Shown here piece by piece: positions 55,922 through 63,923 of a stretch of DNA of 64,000 nt (position 1 is the stretch's first letter; each line of letters starts with the position of its first letter). This DNA comes from Prevotellaceae bacterium UBA4361 (GTDB lineage: Bacteria; Bacteroidota; Bacteroidia; Bacteroidales; Bacteroidaceae). The position numbers were made by a program, and so were the translations under genes. The notes beneath the pieces are model-generated. The model was not told the origin of the DNA and did not search any database. It saw only the letters and a program-made list of their open reading frames with translations. Location of the stretch: the NCBI GenBank assembly GCA_002393575.1, contig DGSN01000036.1, positions 1 to 64,000 of the forward strand. Direction: 5' to 3'.

Positions 55922-57076
55922 ATGAAACGCTTTGTAACCTACATATTGTCTTTTCTGCTGACTTCGGTTTTCTTTTCTTGTGGGAAGAAGACGGAGGTGG
56001 TGCCATTCACGGCGGATGCTGACTCGCTGGTGGAAGCCAAGCGACAGGAGATGATTCAGTTTCAGGAGAAGAACGAGAAACTGACTACGGAACTTTCGCG
56101 CGAGGATTCCATCTTGTCGCGTTTCGAAGCGAGTTCATCGGCGCAAGCCACCCAAACGGCTGAGGAGAGTGGTGACACGCTCATGCGACTTTCACCGCAG
56201 CAGGTGGACAGTCTGGTGTTCCGACTGACGCATCACTATGGTCCTAATTTCAACTTCGAAGTGAAGGAGGACAGTCTGGTGCTGGTGCCACGCGAAGGGG
56301 ACTTGATTCAGGACACGTGCGTTGTGAGGAACGGTGACTTGCTGGTGGTGGCTGAGGTGAAGCGCATCGTGGCTGCCGACTCTACGCAGGAGGACACGTT
56401 TCTCATCAAGGTGGCTCACAACCAGCTGACGATGGGTTGGGTGGAGGAGAAGGAACTGCTCCGCAATGTGGTGCCCGACGACCCGATTTCGCAAATCATC
56501 GACTTCCTCACGGGTAGCAGGGCTATCTGGATGAGTGCGTTGCTGGGCTTTGGCTTGCTGGGCTTTTTCTTCCATAGGATGCGGAAACAGCAGATGGGTA
56601 TTGTGAGTCTGAGCGAGATGGATTCGTTCTATCCGCATCTGCTCATTATCCTTGTGGGTTGTGTTGCCATGCTCTATGCCAGTGTTCAGAATTTTGTTCC
56701 TGAGTTTTGGCAGGAGTTCTACTATCATCCCACGATGAACCCTCTGCTCCTTCCTCCCGTGATGGCGGTGCTGGTGACGCTGGTGTGGCTCACGCTGATA
56801 GTGCTCGTGGCTGTTGTCATCGAGGTGTATAACAATCTTTATTCGTTCCGCGGCATCATCTATTTGCTGGAGATAGCTGGCTTGTGCATGGTGGTCTATC
56901 TGCTGATTTCGTGGACTACTTTCATCTACATTGGCTACGTGCTGCTGCTACTGTTGATTGTGTTGATGGTTTTCATTTATTTCAGGTTCGTTCGTTGTTC
57001 TCTGGTTTGTGGACAATGTGGCAGGAAAATGAAGGCAAAGGGCATTTGCAAGCATTGTGGTGCACTCAATGAGTGA
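55922..57076 (+). CDS. Membrane protein with lipobox-like N-terminus and C-terminal zinc ribbon
   Basis: 384 residues. MKRFVTYILSFLLTSVFFSC looks like a lipoprotein signal (Cys 20). A charged helical stretch (about 33-75) and an SH3-like beta domain (about 90-185, DTCVVRNGDLLVVAEV...NQLTMGWVEEKELL) follow. Four hydrophobic segments lie at about 200-218, 238-256, 280-305 and 318-355, and the chain ends with a zinc ribbon (CGQCGRKMKAKGICKHCG). The ribbon would normally be cytoplasmic, so the topology is uncertain. Function unknown. Alone in its transcript. Confidence 0.75.
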   Translation: MKRFVTYILSFLLTSVFFSCGKKTEVVPFTADADSLVEAKRQEMIQFQEKNEKLTTELSREDSILSRFEASSSAQATQTAEESGDTLMRLSPQQVDSLVFRLTHHYGPNFNFEVKEDSLVLVPREGDLIQDTCVVRNGDLLVVAEVKRIVAADSTQEDTFLIKVAHNQLTMGWVEEKELLRNVVPDDPISQIIDFLTGSRAIWMSALLGFGLLGFFFHRMRKQQMGIVSLSEMDSFYPHLLIILVGCVAMLYASVQNFVPEFWQEFYYHPTMNPLLLPPVMAVLVTLVWLTLIVLVAVVIEVYNNLYSFRGIIYLLEIAGLCMVVYLLISWTTFIYIGYVLLLLLIVLMVFIYFRFVRCSLVCGQCGRKMKAKGICKHCGALNE

Positions 57077-57138
57077 CAGATTTATGCTTTTTCCACAATA
57101 AATATGACAAGTTCAATTCTTTTGTCCGAAATATTTTG

Positions 57139-57146
57139 TAATTTTG
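57139..57146 (+). promoter_or_regulatory. Promoter -7 box of ilvE-trmB
   Basis: TAATTTTG, 61 bp before the ilvE ATG. Confidence 0.6.
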
Positions 57147-57206
57147 CAATGTAATAGGGCAGATATTTGTCTCGTATAAAAATATAAACTCAAAATAATT
57201 ATCGAT

Positions 57207-58226
57207 ATGTCAGAACAAATGGACTGGTCGAGTCTTGGCTTCGGATATCACAAGACCGACTACAATGTGCGTTGCTATTTTCGCGACGGCAAATGGGGTG
57301 AGATAGAGACTTGCAGTGAGGAGACGATTCCTCTGCACATGGCTGCAACTTGTTTGCACTACGGACAGGAGGCTTTCGAGGGTTTGAAGGCTTATCGTTG
57401 TCCTGATGGCAAGGTGCGCGTGTTCCGCATGGACGAGAATGCTGCTCGCTTGCAATCCACGTGCCGTGGCATTCTGATGCCAGAGGTGCCAACCGAGCTT
57501 TTCGAAGAAATGGTGAAGAAGGTGGTTCGCCTGAACGAACGCTTCATTCCTCCATACGAGACGGGAGCCACGCTCTATGTGCGTCCTTTGCTCATCGGTA
57601 CCAGTGCGCAGGTGGGAGTGCATCCAGCCAGTGAATATCTGTTCCTGATGTTCGTTACTCCTGTGGGTCCTTACTTCAAGGGTGGTTTTGCTTCGAATCC
57701 TTATGTGATTATTCGTGAACACGACCGCTCAGCTCCGCTTGGAACAGGTATCTACAAGGTCGGTGGCAACTATGCGGCTTCTCTCCTTGCCAACAAGAAG
57801 GCTCACGACTTGGGCTACGCTTGTGAATTCTACCTCGACGCCAAGGAGAAGAAATACATGGACGAATGTGGTGCTGCCAATTTCTTCGGCATCAAGAACA
57901 ACACATACGTCACTCCGCTTTCCACTTCCATCCTTCCTTCCATCACGAACAAGAGCCTCATGCAGTTGGCTGAGGACTTTGGCTTGAAGGTGGAGCGTCG
58001 CCAGATTCCAGAAGAGGAATTGGAAACTTTCGAAGAAGCTGGTGCTTGCGGCACAGCTGCTGTGATTTCGCCAATCTCTTATATCGATGACTTGGAGACT
58101 GGTAAACGCTACGACTTTGGTGAGAAACCTGGTCCTATCTCTGAGAAACTCTACACACATCTCCGCAACATCCAGTATGGCATCGATGAGGATGTTCACG
58201 GATGGACCACGGTGGTGATTGAATAA
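57207..58226 (+). CDS. ilvE: Branched-chain amino acid aminotransferase
   Basis: 339 residues of the longer (eukaryote-like) class IV PLP aminotransferases. The PLP lysine lies in GIYKVGGNYAASL (near 180), followed by DECGAANFFGI (near 215) and EAGACGTAAVISPI (near 275). It interconverts Leu, Ile and Val with their keto acids. Its stop codon directly abuts the trmB start, so the two are cotranscribed. Confidence 0.95.
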   Translation: MSEQMDWSSLGFGYHKTDYNVRCYFRDGKWGEIETCSEETIPLHMAATCLHYGQEAFEGLKAYRCPDGKVRVFRMDENAARLQSTCRGILMPEVPTELFEEMVKKVVRLNERFIPPYETGATLYVRPLLIGTSAQVGVHPASEYLFLMFVTPVGPYFKGGFASNPYVIIREHDRSAPLGTGIYKVGGNYAASLLANKKAHDLGYACEFYLDAKEKKYMDECGAANFFGIKNNTYVTPLSTSILPSITNKSLMQLAEDFGLKVERRQIPEEELETFEEAGACGTAAVISPISYIDDLETGKRYDFGEKPGPISEKLYTHLRNIQYGIDEDVHGWTTVVIE

Positions 58227-59009
58227 ATGGGAAAAGGAAAACTGGCAAAATTCGCCGACATGGCGCAGAACCCTCTTGTTGTGGAATGTCCTTTTTGGAA
58301 ACTCCAGCAAGAGGGCTTGGCTTTGAAAGGACATTGGCACGAGGATTTCTTCCGCAACGACCATCCCATCGTGTTGGAATTGGGCTGCGGACGAGGCGAA
58401 TACACTGTTGGACTGGCACGTCGTTTCCCCGACAAGAACTTCATCGGAGTGGATATCAAAGGCTCTCGCATGTGGCATGGAGCGCAAACTGCTGTGGCTG
58501 AAGGGCTGACGAACGTGGGTTTCCTTCGCACCAACATTGAGTTTATCCATGAAATGTTCGATGCCGACGAAGTGTCGGAAATATGGCTCACGTTCTCCGA
58601 CCCGCAGATGAAGAAAGCCACCAAACGCCTCACTTCCACTTTCTTCATGGAACGCTATCGTCATTTCTTGCTCGACGATGGCATCATCCACGTGAAGACC
58701 GATTCGCCTTTCATGTTCACCTACACGAAGTTGATGGTAGAGAAAAATCAACTTCCCTTGGAGGCTTACACAGAGGATTTGTACAAGCTTTCTGCTGGGT
58801 CGAACTCTTGTGGCGAACTTCCTGTTTTTCTGACAGAAATACAAACTTACTACGAGCAGATGTGGATGGAGCAGGGCTTGACCATCAAGTACCTTCGTTT
58901 CCGTCTGCCGCATGGTGCCATCCTCGAAGAGCCCGATGTGGAAATCCCTGTCGATGGCTACCGTTCTTATCAACACGAAGTGCGCTCCACTAAGAAGACT
59001 GGCAAGTGA
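58227..59009 (+). CDS. trmB: tRNA (guanine-46-N7)-methyltransferase
   Basis: 260 residues. SAM-binding VLELGCGRGEYTVGLARRFP (near 50), D of FIGVDIKGSRMW (near 75), and the TrmB motif LTFSDPQMKKATKRLTS (near 118; PDPWPKKRHxKRR in enterics). The motif is changed from the usual PDPW to SDPQ, as seen in Bacteroidota relatives. It has an extended C-terminal region. It begins the base after the ilvE stop. Confidence 0.93.
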   Translation: MGKGKLAKFADMAQNPLVVECPFWKLQQEGLALKGHWHEDFFRNDHPIVLELGCGRGEYTVGLARRFPDKNFIGVDIKGSRMWHGAQTAVAEGLTNVGFLRTNIEFIHEMFDADEVSEIWLTFSDPQMKKATKRLTSTFFMERYRHFLLDDGIIHVKTDSPFMFTYTKLMVEKNQLPLEAYTEDLYKLSAGSNSCGELPVFLTEIQTYYEQMWMEQGLTIKYLRFRLPHGAILEEPDVEIPVDGYRSYQHEVRSTKKTGK

Positions 59010-59072
59010 AGCGCAGACATTGTTTTTCTCCTAACGAACTCATGTTCACTGATTTAAAAACTACACACTTGC

Positions 59073-60170
59073 ATGACCATATATCCTAATTTGATAAAGG
59101 AAGCGCTGATGACCGTGCGCTATCCTGGCAACGGAAAGAATCTGATTGAGAACGAGATGCTGGAGGACGACCTTCGCATTGACGGCATGAAAGTTTCCTT
59201 CTCACTGATTTTCCCCAAAGCAACCGACCCGTTCAAGAAGTCGATGCTGAAAGCCGCTGAAACTGCCATTCACACCTACGTCAGTCCCGATGTGGAAGTG
59301 ACTATCAATTCGAAGGCAATGACAGAACTTCCACCTGAACCCGACAAGCTGCTGCCTGGAGTGAAGAACATCATCGCCGTTTCGAGCGGAAAGGGTGGAG
59401 TAGGCAAGAGCACCGTCACTGCCAACCTTGCCATTGCCCTTGCCAAATTGGGCTACCGAGTGGGATTGCTCGACACCGACATCTTTGGCCCTTCCATGCC
59501 TAAGATGTTCCAATTGGAAGATGCACGTCCTTACGCCCAAAACGTGAATGGCAGGGATTTGATTATTCCAATCGAAAAATACGGAGTGAAACTCCTTTCC
59601 ATCGGTTTCTTCGTTGACCCAAGCCAAGCCACACTTTGGCGCGGAGGTATGGCATCGAATGCACTGAAGCAACTCATTGGCGAAGCCCTCTGGGGCGACC
59701 TCGACTATTTCATTCTCGACACGCCTCCTGGCACAAGCGACATCCATCTTACACTCCTTCAGACACTTGGCATCACGGGTGCTGTCATCGTTTCCACTCC
59801 GCAGGAAGTGGCACTTGCCGACGCACGGAAGGGAGTGAACATGTATATGAACGACAAGGTGAACGTACCTATCCTCGGACTGGTGGAAAACATGGCATGG
59901 TTCACCCCTTCGGCACATCCAGATGAGAAATACTACATCTTCGGGCATGAAGGTGCGAAACGCTTAGCCGAAGAACTGAAAGTTCCACTCTTGGCACAGA
60001 TTCCACTCGTGCAGAGCATCTGTCAGTCGGGCGACAACGGCACTCCTTCTGTTCTCGACCCATCCACTCCCGACGGCATGGCGTACATGTCGCTTGCTGC
60101 CAAATTGGTGACGCAGGTGGATAAGCGCAACATGGAATTGCCTAAGACCAGCCGCGTAGAGGTTCACTAA
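59073..60170 (+). CDS. mrp: Mrp/NBP35-family P-loop ATPase (iron-sulfur carrier)
   Basis: 365 residues. A short N-terminal MIP18-like (DUF59) region, then the deviant P-loop SSGKGGVGKSTVTANLA (near 110), switch LLDTDIFGPSMPKMF, and LDTPPGTSDIHLTL (near 222). In the usual cluster-binding position (CPHC-like after the ENM motif) this protein reads NMAWFTPSAHPDEKYYIFG, so the CxxC is missing. Family members deliver Fe-S clusters; how a version without CxxC does so is unclear. prsW begins 25 bp after it. Confidence 0.92.
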   Translation: MTIYPNLIKEALMTVRYPGNGKNLIENEMLEDDLRIDGMKVSFSLIFPKATDPFKKSMLKAAETAIHTYVSPDVEVTINSKAMTELPPEPDKLLPGVKNIIAVSSGKGGVGKSTVTANLAIALAKLGYRVGLLDTDIFGPSMPKMFQLEDARPYAQNVNGRDLIIPIEKYGVKLLSIGFFVDPSQATLWRGGMASNALKQLIGEALWGDLDYFILDTPPGTSDIHLTLLQTLGITGAVIVSTPQEVALADARKGVNMYMNDKVNVPILGLVENMAWFTPSAHPDEKYYIFGHEGAKRLAEELKVPLLAQIPLVQSICQSGDNGTPSVLDPSTPDGMAYMSLAAKLVTQVDKRNMELPKTSRVEVH

Positions 60171-60194
60171 TTGCTTTTCTCACTCAACTCACGT

Positions 60195-60950
60195 ATGCTA
60201 CAGATTTTTTCCGCATTGCTTCCAGCCATCGTATTGGTTGCCTTCATCTATTTCAAGGATAGGAAACATCCCGAACCTACTTGGCAGTTGGTGAAAGGAG
60301 TGATTTATGGATGTGCATCGGCCATGATTGCCGTGATGCTTGCTACGCCATCGTCCGTTCTTTTGATGATGGTGCCAGGAGCAGAGAACACCATCTTCGG
60401 GTCGTTCTGGCAATCGTTTCTTGGAGCAGCCATTCCAGAAGAATGTGCCAAACTGCTGATGCTGTGGGCTTTACTGCAAAGAAATCCTTACTTCGATGAG
60501 CATTTTGATGGCATTGTCTATGCCGCATGTATAGGCATGGGTTTCGCGGGATTGGAAAATATCTTATATGTGGTTCAGAGTCCTGATGAGTGGCTGTCGG
60601 TGAGTGTGGCTCGTGCCATTTTCTCCGTTCCCGGTCATTTTTTCTTTGCCGTGTCAATGGGCTATTTCTATAGTTGCGTCCATTTCCACACGGCTTCCAC
60701 GCAGCGGGAGCATCGTATCAATCAGATAGGAGTGATTCTTGTGCCTATCGTGCTGCACGGCTTGTTCGATTTCTTCCTCTTTGTCACCGACCTGCAAATC
60801 ACAGTCATTTCATCCTCCTGTTTCCTCCTTTTCCTCATTCTTTGCTATTACATTGCGAAGTTAGGAACACGACGCATCCAGCATCTTTTGGAAATGGATG
60901 CCGACCCCAACGACGATGCCGAAGTAGCTGAATTTGAAGAAATCCAGTAG
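60195..60950 (+). CDS. PrsW-family intramembrane metalloprotease
   Basis: 251 residues from ATG 60195, with about seven hydrophobic segments. The family motifs are present: IPEECAKLLML (EExxK, near 88), a second polar motif in YAACIGMGFAGLENI (GFAxxEN, near 115), and the HGLFDFFL segment (near 193). Type II CAAX/PrsW proteases cut membrane-bound anti-sigma factors or modify lipoproteins in other bacteria. The C-terminal tail is acidic. Probably cotranscribed with mrp. Confidence 0.88.
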   Translation: MLQIFSALLPAIVLVAFIYFKDRKHPEPTWQLVKGVIYGCASAMIAVMLATPSSVLLMMVPGAENTIFGSFWQSFLGAAIPEECAKLLMLWALLQRNPYFDEHFDGIVYAACIGMGFAGLENILYVVQSPDEWLSVSVARAIFSVPGHFFFAVSMGYFYSCVHFHTASTQREHRINQIGVILVPIVLHGLFDFFLFVTDLQITVISSSCFLLFLILCYYIAKLGTRRIQHLLEMDADPNDDAEVAEFEEIQ

Positions 60951-61318
60951 AAATGAAGAATAAAGAATTATTGGTGTCCGCTAAAAGTTTATCGTTGAAA
61001 TTTGAAACTTCGATTTGTCGGACAGCCGACCTACAAGATGTATATGTGTCCATTTTACCACTAAAAACAGCTCTAATAACAATAATAACGTCCAATTAAG
61101 CCTTCTAAATCAGGCTAAGCTCTGTTTGATGGGGACATTTTTAGCGGACAGCCAAATAGTACGAATTTTACTGGGGCTTACCTTGTCTAAAAAATAGTAC
61201 TTATGGGGCATTTAGACCATTTAGCGGACACCAATAATAAAGAATGAAGAATGTATTTTACCCTGCTCATTGGATGAGTAACTTTAATTCTTCATTCTAC
61301 ATTCTTCATTCTCCATTT
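60951..61318. repeat. Heptamer-armed hairpin repeat split by an inserted element
   Basis: Outer parts 60951-60966 and 61239-61318 rejoin to give a full copy of the repeat seen at 338-430 and 63813-63915 (GAAGAAT heptamers, TTACCCTGCTCATTGGAT core, GAGTAACTTTAAT). The 520-bp gap has no gene. Confidence 0.88.
60967..61238. mobile_element. MITE-like element, 272 bp
   Basis: Perfect 19-bp terminal inverted repeats (60967-60985, ATTATTGGTGTCCGCTAAA; 61220-61238) with a 5-bp direct repeat AAAGA on both sides (60962-60966 and 61239-61243). It carries no transposase frame. A partial inner copy of the end (TTTTTAGCGGACAG) is at about 61137-61151, suggesting an internally rearranged derivative of a larger insertion sequence. 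I do not recognise the parent family. Confidence 0.85.
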
Positions 61319-61353
61319 AAAAAAGGTGCATTATAGAAACCCTATAATGCACC
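61318..61353 (-). terminator. Terminator of the nucleotidyltransferase gene
   Basis: Perfect 12-bp stem GGTGCATTATAG/CTATAATGCACC (61325-61336 with 61342-61353). Read on the minus strand it is followed by TTTTTT. It lies about 120 bp after the stop codon. Confidence 0.82.
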
Positions 61354-61470
61354 CCCAAAAAATGTTGTCCTCATAAAAAGAACTTGAGGACGGAAATCCG
61401 AAATACTAATGCACGCCGCTGACCGGACGGTCAAAATATGGTACGCAGGTTCTTTCGGTTTTTCTTTTTC

Positions 61471-62388
61471 TTACCACAGCTTTTCAGGATAAACTCCATC
61501 CTTCACCAACTGAGCAATGCGCTCCACTGTTGCCTCGCGGTCAGCAGCGTAAGTCACGCCAAACCACTTGCTCGTAGTGTCGAGCACTTCCACTGTAGCT
61601 GTGCCATCGTTGATGAGCTTGTTCACCATCAGCGGAATGAAGAACTCAGCCTTCAGGTTCTCCATGTTCTTAGGGTCGGAAAGGAATTCCTTGAAGTATT
61701 CCTCGCTGTAGGCAAAATAGTCAGGAGTGAAGCCCCACATGTTCATGCTGACAGGCACGTTCTCTTCGAGTGCCACCCAGTTGCCGTTCTCGTCCTTATA
61801 GGAAATAGGACCATCGGCAGGAACACGCATGATTTCGGTGCGCTCCACCACATCTGTCAGATAATGGTTCTCGTCGTAAACACACACACCACGAGCAACG
61901 CTACCATTCTCGCTGAGCGTGTTGCAGCAACGGAAACCAACCATTGCATATTTGTTCTTGCTGCCTTCAGGAAGCTGGCTCAGATACTTGCCAATGGTCT
62001 GGAAAGCATCGCGACCATAGAAGTCGTCGCAGTTGATGACGCAGAAAGGCTCCTTGATGACATCCTTGCCCATCAGCACAGCATGGTTCGTACCCCAAGG
62101 TTTCTGGCGACCTTCTGGGCACTTGAAGCCTTCAGGGAGAGCGTCAATGCTCTGGAAGCAAAGTTCGCAAGGAACTGTGCCTTCGTATTTTGAGAGAATC
62201 TGAGTGCGGAACTGCTCTTCGAAATCCTTGCGGATTACCCAAACGATTTTTCCGAATCCAGCCTGAATTGCGTCGTAGATACTATAGTCCATGATAGTCT
62301 CACCATTTGGGCCAAGACCATCGAGCTGCTTCAAACCACCATAACGGCTTCCCATACCTGCAGCTAAAAGAAATAGAGTTGGTTTCAT
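61471..62388 (-). CDS. Sugar-phosphate nucleotidyltransferase
   Basis: 305 residues. LAAGMGSRYGGLKQLDGLGP is the G-x-G-(S/T)-R plus Lys signature that binds the NTP, and INCDDFYGRDAF (near 118) carries the metal-binding Asp. It makes NDP-sugars from sugar-1-phosphates. Which nucleotide and sugar cannot be read; supplying activated glucose to the GT3 glycogen synthase is possible (inference). It lacks the C-terminal left-handed helix of acetylating relatives. Confidence 0.88.
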   Translation of the reverse strand: MKPTLFLLAAGMGSRYGGLKQLDGLGPNGETIMDYSIYDAIQAGFGKIVWVIRKDFEEQFRTQILSKYEGTVPCELCFQSIDALPEGFKCPEGRQKPWGTNHAVLMGKDVIKEPFCVINCDDFYGRDAFQTIGKYLSQLPEGSKNKYAMVGFRCCNTLSENGSVARGVCVYDENHYLTDVVERTEIMRVPADGPISYKDENGNWVALEENVPVSMNMWGFTPDYFAYSEEYFKEFLSDPKNMENLKAEFFIPLMVNKLINDGTATVEVLDTTSKWFGVTYAADREATVERIAQLVKDGVYPEKLW

Positions 62389-62463
62389 TTCTTGCTTTTT
62401 TAGTCGATTATTTTTTTATTTCAGTGATTTTGTGGTCAAACCTTTGCGTGTGTGTAAGCCGAC

Positions 62464-62625
62464 TTACTCAGCTGGGCTGAATTGATCCTTGCCTACCGAG
62501 CAAAGAGGACATTCAAAATCGTCAGGAAGGTCTTCGAAAGCTGTTCCTGGTTCGATACCTGCTTCTGGTACTCCTACTTCTGGGTCGTATTCCCATCCGC
62601 AAACGTCGCATACATACTTTTGCAT
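62464..62625 (-). CDS. Rubredoxin
   Basis: 53 residues, a typical rubredoxin too short for most open-frame listings. MQKYVCDVCGWEYDPEVG and FECPLCSVGKDQFSPAE supply the two CxxC pairs (Cys 6, 9 and, near the C-terminus, 39, 42) that bind a single iron. It carries electrons at low potential in oxygen or peroxide detoxification. Promoter box at 62685-62692. It lies alone on the minus strand between the nucleotidyltransferase and HAD genes. Confidence 0.95.
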   Translation of the reverse strand: MQKYVCDVCGWEYDPEVGVPEAGIEPGTAFEDLPDDFECPLCSVGKDQFSPAE

Positions 62626-62684
62626 ATCAGATACTGTTTTAAGTTCGTGAATAATTTTTTTATATTATTTGCATAAAGCATGGG

Positions 62685-62692
62685 CAAAATTA
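62685..62692 (-). promoter_or_regulatory. Promoter -7 box of rubredoxin
   Basis: TAATTTTG on the minus strand, leader of about 53 nt. Confidence 0.6.
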
Positions 62693-62786
62693 GCATAAAC
62701 CAAAGAAAAAACAAAATTATTCAAGAAAAAAATGACTATACTTCTGTTTTTTTCTAAAAAATGCGTTTTTCATACTCTTATCTTCA

Positions 62787-62916
62787 CCCCATTGAAATTT
62801 TTATTGGGGACGTACTCTCATAAGAGTGGGGACAAACTTCCGAAAGAGTGGGGACGTACTTCTGAAAGAGTGGGGACGTACTTTCGAAGGAGTGGGGACA
62901 AACTTCAGTTGTTCCC
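62787..62916. repeat. 22-bp-period tandem array 5
   Basis: Five GGGGA cores at exact 22-bp spacing (62806, 62828, 62850, 62872, 62894) on the plus strand. Units look like GTGGGGACAAACTT followed by CCGAAAGA. Inverted caps at both ends (CACCCC at 62785-62790; TTCCC at 62912-62916). The array ends at the base before the HAD gene stop codon. Confidence 0.9.
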
Positions 62917-63717
62917 TTATAGCGTTACAGTCTGGATGGAGTGGAGAAGTGCGGGCCATGCATCGCAGAGTGCTTGCATGGATGGAAAGAGGAGGTTGGC
63001 ACCTTGGTCGAGTAGGGCAGCGTCGGGGATCGGACCTGTGTTGACGGCAATGGTGAATACGCCTGATGCTACGGCTGCTTGTACGCCAAGGGGTGCGTTT
63101 TCGATGACGATGGAGTTGTTGGGTGACAGTCGTCGTGGAGTGCCAACTGTGTCTGTGCTGTTTTCGGGATGGAAATGCTGATAGCCTTTTTGCAATCCCA
63201 TCAAGTATGGCTCGGGGTTGGGCTTTCCGAATTTCACGTCGAAAGCCGTTACCATCAGTTCGGGCTTGAAGATGCCTGGGAAATTCCGCTCTAATCTCTG
63301 CAAGAGGGTCTTTTGCCCCGAACCTGTCACAATCATGGGTGTGATGCCTGATGCTTTCACTTGTTGCAGCAGTTCGTAGGCTCCTGGCATGGGTTCTGCC
63401 TTTGGCAATTGATTGAAAATCTCGGTCTTGAGTTGGTAGATGGCTTGTATTTCTTCTTGTGTGGCTTCGTGTCCTCGTTCACGCTGGGAAACAATGTTGA
63501 TGGTGCCTGCCCCTGTGCGCCCTTCGTGGAGGTAGGCTTCTTCGCGCGAGAGGTGGAAACCTAAGTGCTTCATGGCATGGTGCCAGCTGTAGGAGTGGTT
63601 TTTCATGGAATCGAAAAGCACTCCATCCATGTCGAACATGGCTGTGAGGAGTTGAAATTTTGAGTAGCCTTTCGTTGTGAGATAGAGATTGAGTGCTTTG
63701 TCGATGTTTTCTTGCAT
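62917..63717 (-). CDS. HAD-superfamily phosphatase/phosphomutase (beta-PGM-like)
   Basis: 266 residues. The HAD motifs are FDMDGVLFDS (near 28; both catalytic Asp), IVTGSGQ (motif II, near 133), KFGKPNPEPY (motif III Lys, near 163) and VIENAPLGVQAA (motif IV, near 203). An alpha-helical cap between motifs I and II puts it with beta-phosphoglucomutase and sugar phosphatases. The first 25 residues are an extra helix. Substrate unknown. Its stop codon touches the 22-bp array. Confidence 0.9.
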   Translation of the reverse strand: MQENIDKALNLYLTTKGYSKFQLLTAMFDMDGVLFDSMKNHSYSWHHAMKHLGFHLSREEAYLHEGRTGAGTINIVSQRERGHEATQEEIQAIYQLKTEIFNQLPKAEPMPGAYELLQQVKASGITPMIVTGSGQKTLLQRLERNFPGIFKPELMVTAFDVKFGKPNPEPYLMGLQKGYQHFHPENSTDTVGTPRRLSPNNSIVIENAPLGVQAAVASGVFTIAVNTGPIPDAALLDQGANLLFPSMQALCDAWPALLHSIQTVTL

Positions 63718-63735
63718 GATGTGATGAATGTATAA

Positions 63736-63915
63736 ATTAAATGAAGAATTAAGAATGAAGAATTAAGAATGAAGAATTAAGAATGAAGAATTAAGAATGG
63801 TAGCTATGCTTAAATGAAGAATGTGGAATGAAGAATGTATTTTACTCTGCTTATTGGATGAGTAACTTTAATACTTCATTCTTCATTCTTTTTCATTCTT
63901 AATTCTTCATTTTAG
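63736..63915. repeat. Heptamer-armed hairpin repeat, copy at 63.8 kb
   Basis: A run of AATGAAG/AATTAAG heptamers (about 63741-63797), core GGTAGCTATGCT, then GAATG-rich arm, TTACTCTGCTTATTGGAT core (63842-63859), GAGTAACTTTAAT and a closing heptamer arm. Very close to the copy at 320-430. It ends 8 bp before the stop codon of the next minus-strand gene. Confidence 0.88.
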
Positions 63916-63923
63916 CAAAGCAT

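Noticed and set aside
62732..63181. 149-codon plus-strand open frame
   Set aside because: It reads through the 22-bp array and then runs antisense to the HAD gene; the repetitive SGDK/EWGRT text is translation of the repeat.
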